40,262 bases of DNA from assembly GCA_903875055.1 (NCBI GenBank), contig CAIQUX010000128.1, positions 1 through 40,262 on the forward strand. Reading direction: 5' to 3'. Source of the DNA: an uncultured Bacteroidota bacterium (GTDB taxonomy: Bacteria > Bacteroidota > Bacteroidia > Chitinophagales > Chitinophagaceae). The position numbers and the translations under genes are program-made. Shown here piece by piece: positions 15,247 through 24,655 of the stretch. The notes under the pieces were generated by a model. That model did not search any database. It had not been told where the DNA came from and saw only the letters and a program-made list of their open reading frames with translations. Positions within the stretch are counted from its first letter, which is position 1. Each line of letters opens with the position of its first letter.

Positions 15247-17667
15247 CTACTTCAATTCCAGTTCCAGTGTATTATTCGGGTTGATGCGGAAAGGCAATTC
15301 CTTAGTACCTAACGAAGGGTTTTTAGGATCGGCCTGATAGACGATACGCAATGGGAGATTGGAGAGAAGCGGTACCCGTTGTTCAGTCGGATTGCCTGTA
15401 ATGTTCATGGTATAAAAAGTCACAAACTGATCGCCCAACATGGTCTGCAATTGTATCTTACCCAAGGCATTCCGATTCATAATGGCCAGGGTGCCGGGCT
15501 CGGCAATTTGAATTTCATATGAAGCGTCAAAGGTGATATCGATACTGCCCTTATACGCCGGAAGACAATTGACTTCGACATAATAAGTACCGGGTTCATA
15601 GGTGAGCGACTCGCTGCATTTTTGTTTGATGGTGGCACCGCTGGCAAAACGACGGTTCACAATAGCCGTATACTCGGTGATCGGGCGTTTGATATTTCCC
15701 TGATACCTGAATTGCAGGGTGCCATCACTTACTTTCACGATGACCTTAGTGACCGTATTCGGTTTGATGACGATATTATTGGCATACAAATCATCAAACC
15801 CTTTGATGACGAGATTATAGGTTCCTTGTGGTACACTTTGAGGAACAGGATCTGCACCCTTCATGTCACGTCTGAACGAAGTGACGGTCTGGTTGGTCTT
15901 CGCATCCTGCATCAATATCTGAGGCTTGGCGTTAGGATAGGTCTTGCCATTGGTCCCTTTAAAATAAACCTGTACCATGGTCTCCTTATCGGCCACTACT
16001 TCGGTTGTATATTCTATACTGTTATTCAGGAAGACGGGCGGTTCTGCCAATACGGTATCCTTCTTGGCCACAACGGCTGCTTTCTTCACGTCCACATTGA
16101 AATGAAGCGAAGCCTTACGGCCACTCAGGTTCATTTTGATCGGGTTAGGCAAGAAGAATGCATAGGTCATGCGTTTTGGATAATCAACTGCTTTAAGCCA
16201 TGTCAGATACTCTTTGATATGCTCTTGATACTCAAATTGCAGGCTGGCTTTCTTCGGATATTTCAGGTTTGATTTCTTTGCGGTCACCGATGGCGTTGAC
16301 ACAATCAGCTTGACTTTTGCATACACAGGCAGAAGGTTATCGAAGACCGGACTTACTTTCTTTGGCTCTTCATATTCAAATGCCAGGCTGACCTTTTTGG
16401 GGTAGGTCAGGTTGTTCTTTTTGATGCTCAGCTTTGATTTCGCAGATTTCAATTTCACTGCTGAGTATCGAGGTGGCAGCATGTCAAACACCGGGCTTAC
16501 CTTTTTAGGTTCTTCGTATTCAAACGCCAGGCTGGCCTTTTTTGCATACGTGAGATTTGATTTTTTTACTTTGATGGCAAACTTCGCGGGTTTAAGTTTT
16601 TTATGTCCGCTACGCTCATTCAAGGCCTCCAATTCCTTACTCGATTTTCTGGGTTCCGTAAGGTCAATCCGGAGGGTCACCGATGCGACCTTCTTCATAG
16701 GCTTCGTTTCAAAAATCGCATGGATAGCCTCCTGTGTCGGCACCGGACTTTTTTTGAATTTTAATTTTGAGAACACCAATTTCATTCTCTCAATCACCTG
16801 GTCTTTAATCACGGGTGGAGGAATCACGGTATCTTTCTTCACTACGACCAAAGGCTTTACGGTATCTTTTATTTCAGGTACATTCGAATAGGTGGTCACC
16901 AGCTTCAGTTGCTTTGGCTTATCAATAATTGTTTTGTTGGCATCAAGAATCAGGTTCACTGCCTTTTGAATATCTTCAGGTGTACTTACTTCGATATAAT
17001 TTCCAAGACAGGCATAATAGCTTTTAAGTACGGCATTGCTGTCTAGCCCGATGATATAGGGTTTGATACTGATTTTCTTCTTCAATAGTTCCTGATAGAT
17101 GCCGCATACGTCACCGCCACAACTTTCACCGCCATCGGTGATGAAGATGACACTGTAATCATAGATTTCCACTTCATTCAATTCGTTTTCAGAAGCCTGT
17201 TTCAGACTATAGGCAATGGGAGACGAACCGATAGGAACGAGGTTCTGCAGCCGGGTCTTGATCTGATTGGTATTCTGCAGATTAAAAGGCACCTCGAGCC
17301 TGGTATCGATACAGTTTTGCAATTGGGCCGGATACATGGTCCCATACGCTCTTACGCCGAATTCAACTTCGTTATTGACAGTATACACGCTGTCCATGAT
17401 TTTCAGCAAGATATTCGATGCGACTTCAAAGCGTGTGTAACCGGCATTCCATGGATACGTCATACTTGATGAGGCATCAAGCAGAAACAGAATACGGGTT
17501 TTCTTTATTTTAGGTTGGGCGGATAGGTTGAACGATACGAAAAGCAAAGACAGTACACACAGGGCATACGACATAAGGCGTAAAAAGGAGTTCCTCTTAG
17601 CCGGATTCGCCTGACATCCGTTATCGGGCATAGGACCTCGAAAATCATACCTGCTTTCTGAGTTCAT
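15247..17667 (-). CDS. VWA-domain exported protein with internal 48-residue repeats
   Basis: An 806-residue protein with a von Willebrand factor A domain near the N-terminus. A hydrophobic segment at residues 32-48 ending LSA-Q looks like a signal peptide with a long basic n-region. The metal-ion-dependent adhesion site DASSS is at residues 64-68. GSSPIAYSL and ITDGGESCGGD follow where the second and third MIDAS loops are expected. The middle is Lys/Pro-rich and holds a 48-residue repeat. The C-terminal ~250 residues look beta-rich, with segments such as PQGTYNLVIKGFDDLY that resemble small Ig-like or PEGA-like units. The ATG at 17667 lies 10 bases after the transketolase stop, so the two genes are probably cotranscribed. 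An internal start at 17574 would shorten the signal peptide. The ligand and role are unknown. Confidence 0.85.
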   Translation of the reverse strand: MNSESRYDFRGPMPDNGCQANPAKRNSFLRLMSYALCVLSLLFVSFNLSAQPKIKKTRILFLLDASSSMTYPWNAGYTRFEVASNILLKIMDSVYTVNNEVEFGVRAYGTMYPAQLQNCIDTRLEVPFNLQNTNQIKTRLQNLVPIGSSPIAYSLKQASENELNEVEIYDYSVIFITDGGESCGGDVCGIYQELLKKKISIKPYIIGLDSNAVLKSYYACLGNYIEVSTPEDIQKAVNLILDANKTIIDKPKQLKLVTTYSNVPEIKDTVKPLVVVKKDTVIPPPVIKDQVIERMKLVFSKLKFKKSPVPTQEAIHAIFETKPMKKVASVTLRIDLTEPRKSSKELEALNERSGHKKLKPAKFAIKVKKSNLTYAKKASLAFEYEEPKKVSPVFDMLPPRYSAVKLKSAKSKLSIKKNNLTYPKKVSLAFEYEEPKKVSPVFDNLLPVYAKVKLIVSTPSVTAKKSNLKYPKKASLQFEYQEHIKEYLTWLKAVDYPKRMTYAFFLPNPIKMNLSGRKASLHFNVDVKKAAVVAKKDTVLAEPPVFLNNSIEYTTEVVADKETMVQVYFKGTNGKTYPNAKPQILMQDAKTNQTVTSFRRDMKGADPVPQSVPQGTYNLVIKGFDDLYANNIVIKPNTVTKVIVKVSDGTLQFRYQGNIKRPITEYTAIVNRRFASGATIKQKCSESLTYEPGTYYVEVNCLPAYKGSIDITFDASYEIQIAEPGTLAIMNRNALGKIQLQTMLGDQFVTFYTMNITGNPTEQRVPLLSNLPLRIVYQADPKNPSLGTKELPFRINPNNTLELELK
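16135..16566 (-). repeat. Three 144-bp (48-residue) repeats inside the VWA gene
   Basis: Units begin with KKSNLTYAKKASLAFEYEEP, KKNNLTYPKKVSLAFEYEEP and KKSNLKYPKKASLQFEYQEH, coded from about 16566, 16422 and 16278 downward. The first two share 48-residue spacing and the phrase KKVSPVFD. The third is degenerate after about 20 residues. Confidence 0.8.
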
Positions 17668-17677
17668 GATTCGTTTC

Positions 17678-18511
17678 TTAATAATCTCCAAGAGTTTCAG
17701 GCAATTGAGCCAAGGCACTTTCGAGCTGTGCATCATTCGGTGCAATACCGTGCCATTCGTGGGTGCCTTCCATAAAGTCGATTCCCTTTCCCATGATGGT
17801 TTTCATCAGGATACAGATCGGTGTTCCATTACCCAGCATCGATTTAGCTTTTGCCAACGTGGCCACCACATCATCCATATCATTACCATCCATATTCAAC
17901 ACCTCCCAGCCAAAGGCTCTCCATTTAGCTTCCAGATTTTCGAGATTCAAGACGTTTTTAGTACTGCCATCGATCTGCTGACCATTATAATCAACTGTCG
18001 CGATCAGGTTATCGACTTTGTTATGCGCTGCAAACATGATGGCTTCCCAGTTTTGACCTTCCTGCAATTCACCATCGCCTTGAAGCGAATACACGATACT
18101 GTTATCCTTGTTCATTTTCTTGGCCAATGCGGCACCGACTGCCACACTCAGGCCTTGTCCGAGCGAACCGCTTGCCACGCGCACACCCGGCAGGTGTTCA
18201 TGGGTGGCAGGATGCCCTTGCAGGCGTGAATTCAGTTTTCTGAACGTTGCCAATTCGGACACAGGGAAGTAGCCACTTCGTGCCAGCACACTATAAAACA
18301 AGGGTGAAATATGTCCGTTAGACAGAAAGAAGATATCCTCATTGATTCCATCCATGTTAAAGGACGGATTGTGTTTCATGGTATTGAAGTATAATGCTAC
18401 TAAAAGATCTGCGCAGCCTAAGGATCCTCCCGGATGTCCGCTTTGCACAGCATGCACCATTCTTACGATATCGCGTCGTACCTGCGAGGCAGTTTCTTGT
18501 AATGTTGGCAT
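17678..18511 (-). CDS. Transketolase, N-terminal (TPP-binding) half of a split enzyme
   Basis: A 277-residue protein covering only the thiamine-pyrophosphate pyrophosphate-binding domain of transketolase, an enzyme of the non-oxidative pentose phosphate pathway. Visible motifs are GHPGGSLGCADLL, SNGHISPLFYSVL, RVASGSLGQGLSVAVGAAL, the TPP motif GDGELQEGQNWEA with a later DYNGQQIDG, and KTIMGKGIDFME. Such halves work together with a separate ~310-residue C-terminal subunit. That partner gene is often adjacent in Bacteroidota but is not in this window. I use the ATG at 18511 rather than the upstream TTG, because the TTG lies inside the TACCTTTG promoter box. Confidence 0.93.
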   Translation of the reverse strand: MPTLQETASQVRRDIVRMVHAVQSGHPGGSLGCADLLVALYFNTMKHNPSFNMDGINEDIFFLSNGHISPLFYSVLARSGYFPVSELATFRKLNSRLQGHPATHEHLPGVRVASGSLGQGLSVAVGAALAKKMNKDNSIVYSLQGDGELQEGQNWEAIMFAAHNKVDNLIATVDYNGQQIDGSTKNVLNLENLEAKWRAFGWEVLNMDGNDMDDVVATLAKAKSMLGNGTPICILMKTIMGKGIDFMEGTHEWHGIAPNDAQLESALAQLPETLGDY

Positions 18512-18538
18512 AAAATTTACCCGATTTTTAGTTTCGGG

Positions 18539-18546
18539 CAAAGGTA
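18539..18546 (-). promoter_or_regulatory. Candidate -7 box of the transketolase/VWA unit
   Basis: TACCTTTG on the minus strand matches TAnnTTTG exactly and stands 28 bases before the ATG. No clear TTTG upstream box is seen at the expected distance. Confidence 0.45.
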
Positions 18547-18658
18547 AAAGAATAAAAGGAGTTTGAAAATAAAAAAACTGTTCGTCAAGCAGGCTCTGTT
18601 TTCCTCTTGAAACCTTTGTAAGAGAGGCTGAGAGACCTACTTAGGGTCTGCTGAAAAC

Positions 18659-18687
18659 AAAAAGCCCCGCGGTGGGCGAGGCTTTTT
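18659..18687 (-). terminator. Rho-independent terminator behind the metalloprotease gene
   Basis: AAAAAGCC (18659-18666) pairs with GGCTTTTT (18680-18687) around a GC-rich inner stem (CGC/GCG, one mismatch). On the minus strand it is followed by GGGGCTTTTTGTTTT. It sits 16 bases after the stop at 18703. Confidence 0.8.
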
Positions 18688-18702
18688 AATAGTAGTGGCA
18701 GA

Positions 18703-21615
18703 TTATTTTGCAATCACCAGTCGGTGAACTGATTTTTTGTCATTCATCTCTAATTTTATAAAATAGACGCCGTTAGTCAGGACCGACGTAGTTATGTTCA
18801 TCCTGTTATTGGCTACCATGGCATGATCTTCATGAAGTATGGTCTGGCCGATGGCATTGATGATCGAATAGCGCATAATACCATTTTCAGGAATGGTTAT
18901 GGTGACTTGGTCGGATGCAGGATTCGGATACAATGTAGCCTGCAAGCTGCTGATATCGTGAACCGCGGTTGCGCTAGACAAAGCCAATATTTCGATATCA
19001 TCGACCGCCGCTTCTACCCAGGTTCCGTTGACACCTGTATAAACGGTATCAGTAGCGGTAAACATCAACTTGAATGTACTACCTTTTGAAAGGTCAGGAA
19101 TCACCACGCTTCGTCTCCAGCGGACATCAGGTTTATAGGTTTTTTCTGCCATATTCCATGTAGTACCGTTGTCATACGAAATCCATACTCGCCACAAATC
19201 CTTTCCGACATTGGTAGTTGCCTGACTGTTGGAAAACCATCTCCAGTAAGATATCACCGGTTGAGTGTACCCTGACAAATCGTAGGTCTGCGTAATTAAC
19301 GTAGTTCTTCCTCCGTCCACATCCGCATTACCTGGCTGACTTGAAGCAGAGGCTGCGTTTCCGGTAACGGCACATTTACCTGTTCCGCTCGTATGATCTT
19401 TCCCTGTCTGAACTGTATCACCATTCGTAACTGATGAAACCGGATAATCAACTATCCAAATACCTGAGGTTGCATTATCGTTCGGAGCATTACCGATGGT
19501 CCAGCCTGGTGTTGAGGTGGTGATATTGTCAAACGGCTCATTGAAATATGAATTATATCCAACCAATAGATAATATGGGATGTTACGGTTGGTAAACCCG
19601 GTGTTGAATGCCCCATTCAGTGGCGAAAACAAGGTGAGGGTACTTGAATAATCATACACAGCAAATACATATTCATACACTTCGCCAATGGTGGCTGAAG
19701 GAAATTGACAAGTATAGTTGGTCAGCGATTTGGTCATCACGATCGTATCGGACGGAATCGTGCCTTTTATTCTGTAAATCATTTTCACATCACCTAAAAA
19801 GGCAGGGAAATCTGCCACTGCATCAGCGCTTATTGTGAAAGGAGCACCAGCTGGAATCGTGGCAGGAGCTGCATGTAGTAGTTTAGTATTGGTAAGCAGA
19901 TAAATACCGTGTGCAGCAAATGCAGATACGATATAATTGAAGTGAGGTGTTCCATCAGTGATGTTTCCGTTATCATCATCATAGGTCAGTGCGTCGATCA
20001 ATATATCGTGGTACACTGTGCCTTCAGTGCCATTAGGCCCTGTAGCCAGACCATAATATGAGGCCGCAAACAAATCTCCCATAGAATCTACACTGCTCCA
20101 GTTAACACCCACATCCCACCATGCACCGGCAATGATTTCTCCATCGGCATGAACCTCGCCCTGTATGTCCTGCGGATATATTTTATGAACGATATCATAA
20201 CGTCGTATATAATCGGTTGGTGAATTGGCTCCTGCACCGATGATACCGGTTTTCAGGATACAGTTCGCCCATGTATCGGAATATCCTTCACCCATGGCAC
20301 CATTGTTGAAACTACCTCCTTGCCAGGTATAGAACTTATCGCTGATACCATGTCCATATTCATGGCTCATTACATCCCCGATATATGAAAAGGCATTACA
20401 ACCACCACCTGCTGCATAGAAGTTGATGGATGTTCCATTATAAAAGGCGTTGCATGTGCCGGTCACATCCACATTGGCAGGAAGCGGATTATCCATCACC
20501 GTGAAAGACGGGAACTTAGTTTTCATGAAATCGTGCACTTCATTCACATGATAATACACATTCACTCCGCGGTCATTGGCATTAGCGACTGTCACATCAA
20601 ACGTTGAGGAATCACCTGAGGTGGCGAAGGCATGCGTGTACGAGGCTGAATTGGTGGCGCTGGCGGCCGTATTCAATACCTGTACCCATTTCCCTTCAAG
20701 AGAAATGGTAGCCGTGGCCGCAGATGGCAAGGTTGCAACACCGCTATTGTTGGTATAATACGTGTTTGCTCCCACCTTGACTTTCAGATTCTTCATCGGA
20801 CGGTTTTCGGTTGTCGTGTATTGGTTGACAGGATGTACATCTCCTTTTATTTTAGCATCAAAAAATTTCACGTCGTTTTGTCTGTAAAGGATATCGCCGG
20901 TATTGGCGTCCACATAGTTCAGATAGTTGCCTGGCGTCTTATTATTGTTAATGGTTTCGACATGTACCTCATATACCAGACGGTATTCATACGTCCCGTC
21001 AACAGGCAAAGGAAGTATTTTCATGTCAGTGGCAACTGATGTATTGGTTACCGTGGTCGTAATCGCCTGCACGGCTTTTTGAACGGCATCGGCCGGTGTG
21101 AGCGTAGCAGCTAAAGCCGGAATGTCGCGATGTGCGTCCAGACCGACTAACATGATCCGTAAATCCTGTGTGAACCTAATGCTTACGCGGCTCCACAATA
21201 CCTCCATATTATTGTGCATTTGTTTAAAATCAACATTGATATACTTTCCATCATTGAAGTTACGGGTCAATACCAACTCATTGAGTGGGAGATTGAATCC
21301 GACAAATTCCTGTTGCAAAAAAGCCTTCGCTTTAGCAACCGGGTCATTTCCACCGGGTGCAAATGGTATCGGCGTACCGAAGGCACGATGTGGAAGTCGG
21401 GTATATCGGTTGAAAGAAGCTCCCCATGAAGGATACTGTTGTATAAACTGCTGCCAGCCTGCTTGCTGATGAAGGTATGCTGTATTTAGTCCGGCATCTG
21501 CCGACTCATGATACGGCGTAATATTCTTATTGACATCACCAGCGTCATGCAGGTCCTGAGCACGTAAACCGGTAAAAGCCAATAAAGTGAGTAATGAAAT
21601 GACTAAGTGTTTCAT
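18703..21615 (-). CDS. Secreted M36-type metalloprotease with T9SS type A sorting domain
   Basis: A 970-residue extracellular zinc protease. A signal peptide (MKHLVISLLTLLAFTGLRA-Q) is followed by an FTP-like propeptide (about 50-260). The catalytic domain contains SHEYGHGISD near residue 416 (the HExxH zinc motif) and GEGYSDTWAN about 27 residues later, supplying the third zinc ligand. This is the fungalysin (M36) arrangement. The next ~350 residues are beta-rich, with a lectin/MAM-like jelly-roll look (GWTIGNAPNDNATSGIW, ISYWRWFSNSQ, WVEAAVDDIEIL). The last ~75 residues form a Por-type T9SS sorting domain (LYPNPASDQVTITIP, NGVYFIKL). It is flanked by its own candidate promoter and a terminator, so it is probably monocistronic. 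Confidence 0.93.
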   Translation of the reverse strand: MKHLVISLLTLLAFTGLRAQDLHDAGDVNKNITPYHESADAGLNTAYLHQQAGWQQFIQQYPSWGASFNRYTRLPHRAFGTPIPFAPGGNDPVAKAKAFLQQEFVGFNLPLNELVLTRNFNDGKYINVDFKQMHNNMEVLWSRVSIRFTQDLRIMLVGLDAHRDIPALAATLTPADAVQKAVQAITTTVTNTSVATDMKILPLPVDGTYEYRLVYEVHVETINNNKTPGNYLNYVDANTGDILYRQNDVKFFDAKIKGDVHPVNQYTTTENRPMKNLKVKVGANTYYTNNSGVATLPSAATATISLEGKWVQVLNTAASATNSASYTHAFATSGDSSTFDVTVANANDRGVNVYYHVNEVHDFMKTKFPSFTVMDNPLPANVDVTGTCNAFYNGTSINFYAAGGGCNAFSYIGDVMSHEYGHGISDKFYTWQGGSFNNGAMGEGYSDTWANCILKTGIIGAGANSPTDYIRRYDIVHKIYPQDIQGEVHADGEIIAGAWWDVGVNWSSVDSMGDLFAASYYGLATGPNGTEGTVYHDILIDALTYDDDNGNITDGTPHFNYIVSAFAAHGIYLLTNTKLLHAAPATIPAGAPFTISADAVADFPAFLGDVKMIYRIKGTIPSDTIVMTKSLTNYTCQFPSATIGEVYEYVFAVYDYSSTLTLFSPLNGAFNTGFTNRNIPYYLLVGYNSYFNEPFDNITTSTPGWTIGNAPNDNATSGIWIVDYPVSSVTNGDTVQTGKDHTSGTGKCAVTGNAASASSQPGNADVDGGRTTLITQTYDLSGYTQPVISYWRWFSNSQATTNVGKDLWRVWISYDNGTTWNMAEKTYKPDVRWRRSVVIPDLSKGSTFKLMFTATDTVYTGVNGTWVEAAVDDIEILALSSATAVHDISSLQATLYPNPASDQVTITIPENGIMRYSIINAIGQTILHEDHAMVANNRMNITTSVLTNGVYFIKLEMNDKKSVHRLVIAK

Positions 21616-21634
21616 TTAATTTTTTTTAGAGGCC

Positions 21635-21665
21635 TGAAATTAGTTCCTGACTGAGTTTCTGCCAA
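21635..21665 (-). promoter_or_regulatory. Candidate promoter of the metalloprotease gene
   Basis: Read on the minus strand: TTGG (21662-21665), 19 bp spacer, TAATTTCA (21635-21642). Both boxes deviate from TTTG/TAnnTTTG, but the spacing is ideal. The leader would be about 15-20 bases. Confidence 0.35.
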
Positions 21666-21720
21666 AACAATTGCGGTGAAACCTGATAGAAATAGGTTAT
21701 AGGCCTTTGATTGACGGTCT

Positions 21721-21767
21721 GCCTAGACTTCGCTCCTTACAAGCGATTGCGGGCACGGAAGTCTGGC
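21721..21767. other. Imperfect hairpin downstream of the TonB receptor gene
   Basis: AGACTTC (21725-21731) and GAAGTCT (21758-21764) form a 7-bp stem. It is extended by GCC/GGC across a one-base bulge, around a 26-base loop. It lies 30-75 bases behind the stop at 21797 and could be a transcript end or a REP-like unit. It lacks a T-tract. Confidence 0.35.
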
Positions 21768-21796
21768 AAAGGATTATTTTCGCGGAAATCGTACGG

Positions 21797-24214
21797 TTAT
21801 ACTTTGAGTTTGATCGGCACTAATACTTTCAAAGACACATTACGCCCCATATTGTAAACACCGATTCTTCCGCTGGCATTATTGGATTCGGTGTATTTCA
21901 AACGACTAAGATGACTTTGATACGCTTTATCGGTGATGTTATTCATATTGAGGAATATGGAACAAACGATTTGTTTATTATGCTGGATACTGGTGCCCAA
22001 TCCAGCATTGATGAGGGTATATCCGGGTGTGGCCGTTTCGGTTCCATAGGCTTTGAAATACCGGTTCTGTGCGAAATAATTTTCCATGTCCACGTTGAAA
22101 TAACTGTTTTTTAAGTTCTTGCCCAATGTTGCTTTCTCGATTTTCAATTCGGTTCGCCATTTCGCGGCCGGTATCAGGGGCAAGTATCTTGTCGAATCGG
22201 GTTGTGAAGTCTGTTGTGCCTGCACGTATGAAAACGCATTCTGTATATGTAACCAATCCAATGGATGCGGATGAATATCGATGGTCAATTCGCCACCCGC
22301 AAGATTTGCATTACCCTGTACAAAGCGGAAGGTCTGCAAGCCATTTGTGAGCGAATCACCACCAAGCACATTCTTCAGTTTTCGTTGATAAATGAAATGC
22401 CGAATTGAGTTATCGAACACATCAAGTTCGATTGTCAGATGTTCGGTATTCACACCGAAAGCCGCATCGAGTTCCCAACTATTTTCAGGTTTGAGTTTCA
22501 CATCTCCCGATTCATAACGTCCGGTACCTTCATGTTCGCCGTTAGCTGCCAGTTCTCCTATGTTAGGTGCCCTGAAGCCCCGCGACAAGTTGAGTTTCGC
22601 AAACACCTTCTTTGAAAATTGATACGCCAGACCAAGGCTTCCTGATACTCCCTGAAAAACGGAATTGAAATCAAGAAACTTGTGGGTATATCCAGCACTA
22701 TCCAGTAAGGTCTTTTTGCCCTGCTGATCCAGTGTCAATTTTTCGCCATGTTCGGTTCGTATATCATATCGAAGTCCACCACTGATGTCGAGTTTGTTGA
22801 TTTTTTTTTTAGCAATGAAGTAAGCGCCAACATCGAATAACCTGTAGTCGGGTACCAGAAACTCAATCCCTTTGTTTTGGGATATCTGATTCATACCATT
22901 CACGCCGAAGCTGAGGTTCCAGGTGTGGATTTCAGGTAACACATACCGAAGATCATAATTGATCGTATTCAATAAAAAATAGAGGCCGTATTCATCTGGA
23001 TGGATGATATCGGCAAACTCCTGCCGTCTGTTTTGCTGATAACCTAAGGTAAGTTTAAAGCTTCCATCATGAATATAGAAGTTAGTATTCCAGACAGCTT
23101 TATAATGATGAATTTGCTGATAAGGTGTCGTTGGCCGATAGGATGTAAAATCTTTGTCGTTGGCCAATTGAGTATAGGATGTCGTGTCATTCAATGCGAT
23201 TTCCCTGACGAATTTACCACTCAGGCTATCCCGCTTTCCTTCCACGATGCCGGGCATGAGATGATAGGTGCTGAAATCGAAATGAGAAAACCCCCAAGAT
23301 TTATTCAGACCCAAAACCAAGGCAAGGTTATTTTCTCTGAAGCCTGAGTTGAACACATAACCATCGTACTTATTTTTATAGGCATGAGCTGCCTTATTGC
23401 TGTATCGCACATCCCATATGAATCCTTTCAGATTACCTGCCACATTTCCAGAAAGGTTATACAGACCATTATTCGATTGATAGTTGGCATCAATCGAACC
23501 GTTGATTTTTCCTGAGGGCAGGGTCGGATACGAGATCATGTTCACCACACCGGCCATCGCGTCGCTTCCAAACGAAAGGCTCGCCGGGCCTTTCAGAATC
23601 TCGACTTTGTTCACTGAATTTTCATCGATTTCAATACCATGCTCATCGCCCCATTGCTGTCCCTCTTGACGGATTCCGTCATTGACCACCACAACACGGT
23701 TATAGCCCAATCCGCGTATCACAGGTTTTGAAATACCGGCGCCCGTTGTGACTTGCGACACACCGGCCTGCGTTGAAATCGCATCAATGATATTGGTTGA
23801 GGCATTCTGTATCAGATCGATATGAGAAATCGACGAAATGGATGTCGGTGTACGGTTTCGTTCGGTTGCTTTCGACATTCCGGTCACCACCAAATCATGC
23901 ATTTCTTTGACCGATAACTGAATAGAAAAGTTTTTAACGGTCTGCTTTGACAAATCAACGTGCTCGACTATTGTTTGATACCCGATAAAATTAACCTGTA
24001 TCAGCACTATCTTGTCAGGCAGGTTATTTATTTTATAAATGCCTTCCTGATTGCTGACCGCACCTGTTTTCAGATCGGGCAGATAGACAGAAACACCAGG
24101 CAAAGTTTCGCCAGTCTTCTGATCTGTAATTTTTCCTGTGAGAGATGTTTTAGTATTGATGGCGAAGACTGTATTTGTCAGCAGCAGCATCCACGACCAT
24201 AGAATGATTTTCAT
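21797..24214 (-). CDS. TonB-dependent outer membrane receptor, probably for a metal or metal complex
   Basis: An 805-residue outer-membrane receptor driven by TonB/ExbBD. After a signal peptide (MKIILWSWMLLLTNTVFA) comes a carboxypeptidase-regulatory-like domain (about 25-105, SLTGKITDQKTGETLPGVSV). The plug (about 110-235) contains the typical RGLGYNRVVVVNDGIRQEGQQWGDEHG and VEILKGPASLSFGSDAMAGVVNM. A 22-strand barrel follows (SRGFRAPNIGELAANGEHEGTGRYE is a hallmark segment). I use the ATG at 24214, 19 codons inside the open frame, because it starts a clean signal peptide. It follows a small His-rich gene by 92 bp with no clear promoter between, so the two are probably coexpressed. The plug sequence resembles receptors annotated for zinc, copper or heme; the true substrate is not shown. 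Confidence 0.9.
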   Translation of the reverse strand: MKIILWSWMLLLTNTVFAINTKTSLTGKITDQKTGETLPGVSVYLPDLKTGAVSNQEGIYKINNLPDKIVLIQVNFIGYQTIVEHVDLSKQTVKNFSIQLSVKEMHDLVVTGMSKATERNRTPTSISSISHIDLIQNASTNIIDAISTQAGVSQVTTGAGISKPVIRGLGYNRVVVVNDGIRQEGQQWGDEHGIEIDENSVNKVEILKGPASLSFGSDAMAGVVNMISYPTLPSGKINGSIDANYQSNNGLYNLSGNVAGNLKGFIWDVRYSNKAAHAYKNKYDGYVFNSGFRENNLALVLGLNKSWGFSHFDFSTYHLMPGIVEGKRDSLSGKFVREIALNDTTSYTQLANDKDFTSYRPTTPYQQIHHYKAVWNTNFYIHDGSFKLTLGYQQNRRQEFADIIHPDEYGLYFLLNTINYDLRYVLPEIHTWNLSFGVNGMNQISQNKGIEFLVPDYRLFDVGAYFIAKKKINKLDISGGLRYDIRTEHGEKLTLDQQGKKTLLDSAGYTHKFLDFNSVFQGVSGSLGLAYQFSKKVFAKLNLSRGFRAPNIGELAANGEHEGTGRYESGDVKLKPENSWELDAAFGVNTEHLTIELDVFDNSIRHFIYQRKLKNVLGGDSLTNGLQTFRFVQGNANLAGGELTIDIHPHPLDWLHIQNAFSYVQAQQTSQPDSTRYLPLIPAAKWRTELKIEKATLGKNLKNSYFNVDMENYFAQNRYFKAYGTETATPGYTLINAGLGTSIQHNKQIVCSIFLNMNNITDKAYQSHLSRLKYTESNNASGRIGVYNMGRNVSLKVLVPIKLKV

Positions 24215-24306
24215 ATTGATATTATTATTGTTGAATAACGAAACAGATATCAGGCATGTCATGATGTCCAATGTATTCTGTCTGATAAAAGGAAGTAATG
24301 GAAATG

Positions 24307-24648
24307 TTAAACAACAACAGGGGGCGCTCTCAATTGCCTGCAGGAATAGACATTGCTATGCACTATTTCTTTGAGATCGCTGATGAATGACAGATCAAAA
24401 AAGTAAGGCCTTACCGAAAAATCATACCAAGGCAAGTGTATATCGAAGGCCGCAAATTGCTGATCCATTTTGAGCAATTCACAGTGATGATGCGGATTGG
24501 AAATAGCCAAACCATCCTTATCGTTGACCACATGATGTTCCGTATCAAGATGATGAGTCAATGCATGCATCACCTCCTTAGGTGTTATATACAGACAGAA
24601 CACACAAAGAAGGAAGGATGAAATAAGACGTTTTAAAAACTTGGACAT
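24307..24648 (-). CDS. Small His-rich exported protein, putative metal handling
   Basis: A 113-residue protein with an N-terminal hydrophobic segment (RLISSFLLCVFCLYIT). After this come clustered His/Cys/Asp residues (HALTHHLDTEHHVV, NPHHHCELL), then an aromatic segment and a C-terminal LRAPP motif. I recall small His-rich proteins of this form next to TonB receptors in Bacteroidota, with no established function. The position directly upstream of the receptor gene and the His clusters suggest periplasmic metal binding or delivery; that is inference. The gene carries its own promoter with an inverted repeat. The hydrophobic segment may be a signal peptide or a membrane anchor. Confidence 0.75.
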   Translation of the reverse strand: MSKFLKRLISSFLLCVFCLYITPKEVMHALTHHLDTEHHVVNDKDGLAISNPHHHCELLKMDQQFAAFDIHLPWYDFSVRPYFFDLSFISDLKEIVHSNVYSCRQLRAPPVVV

Positions 24649-24655
24649 GCGGTGA

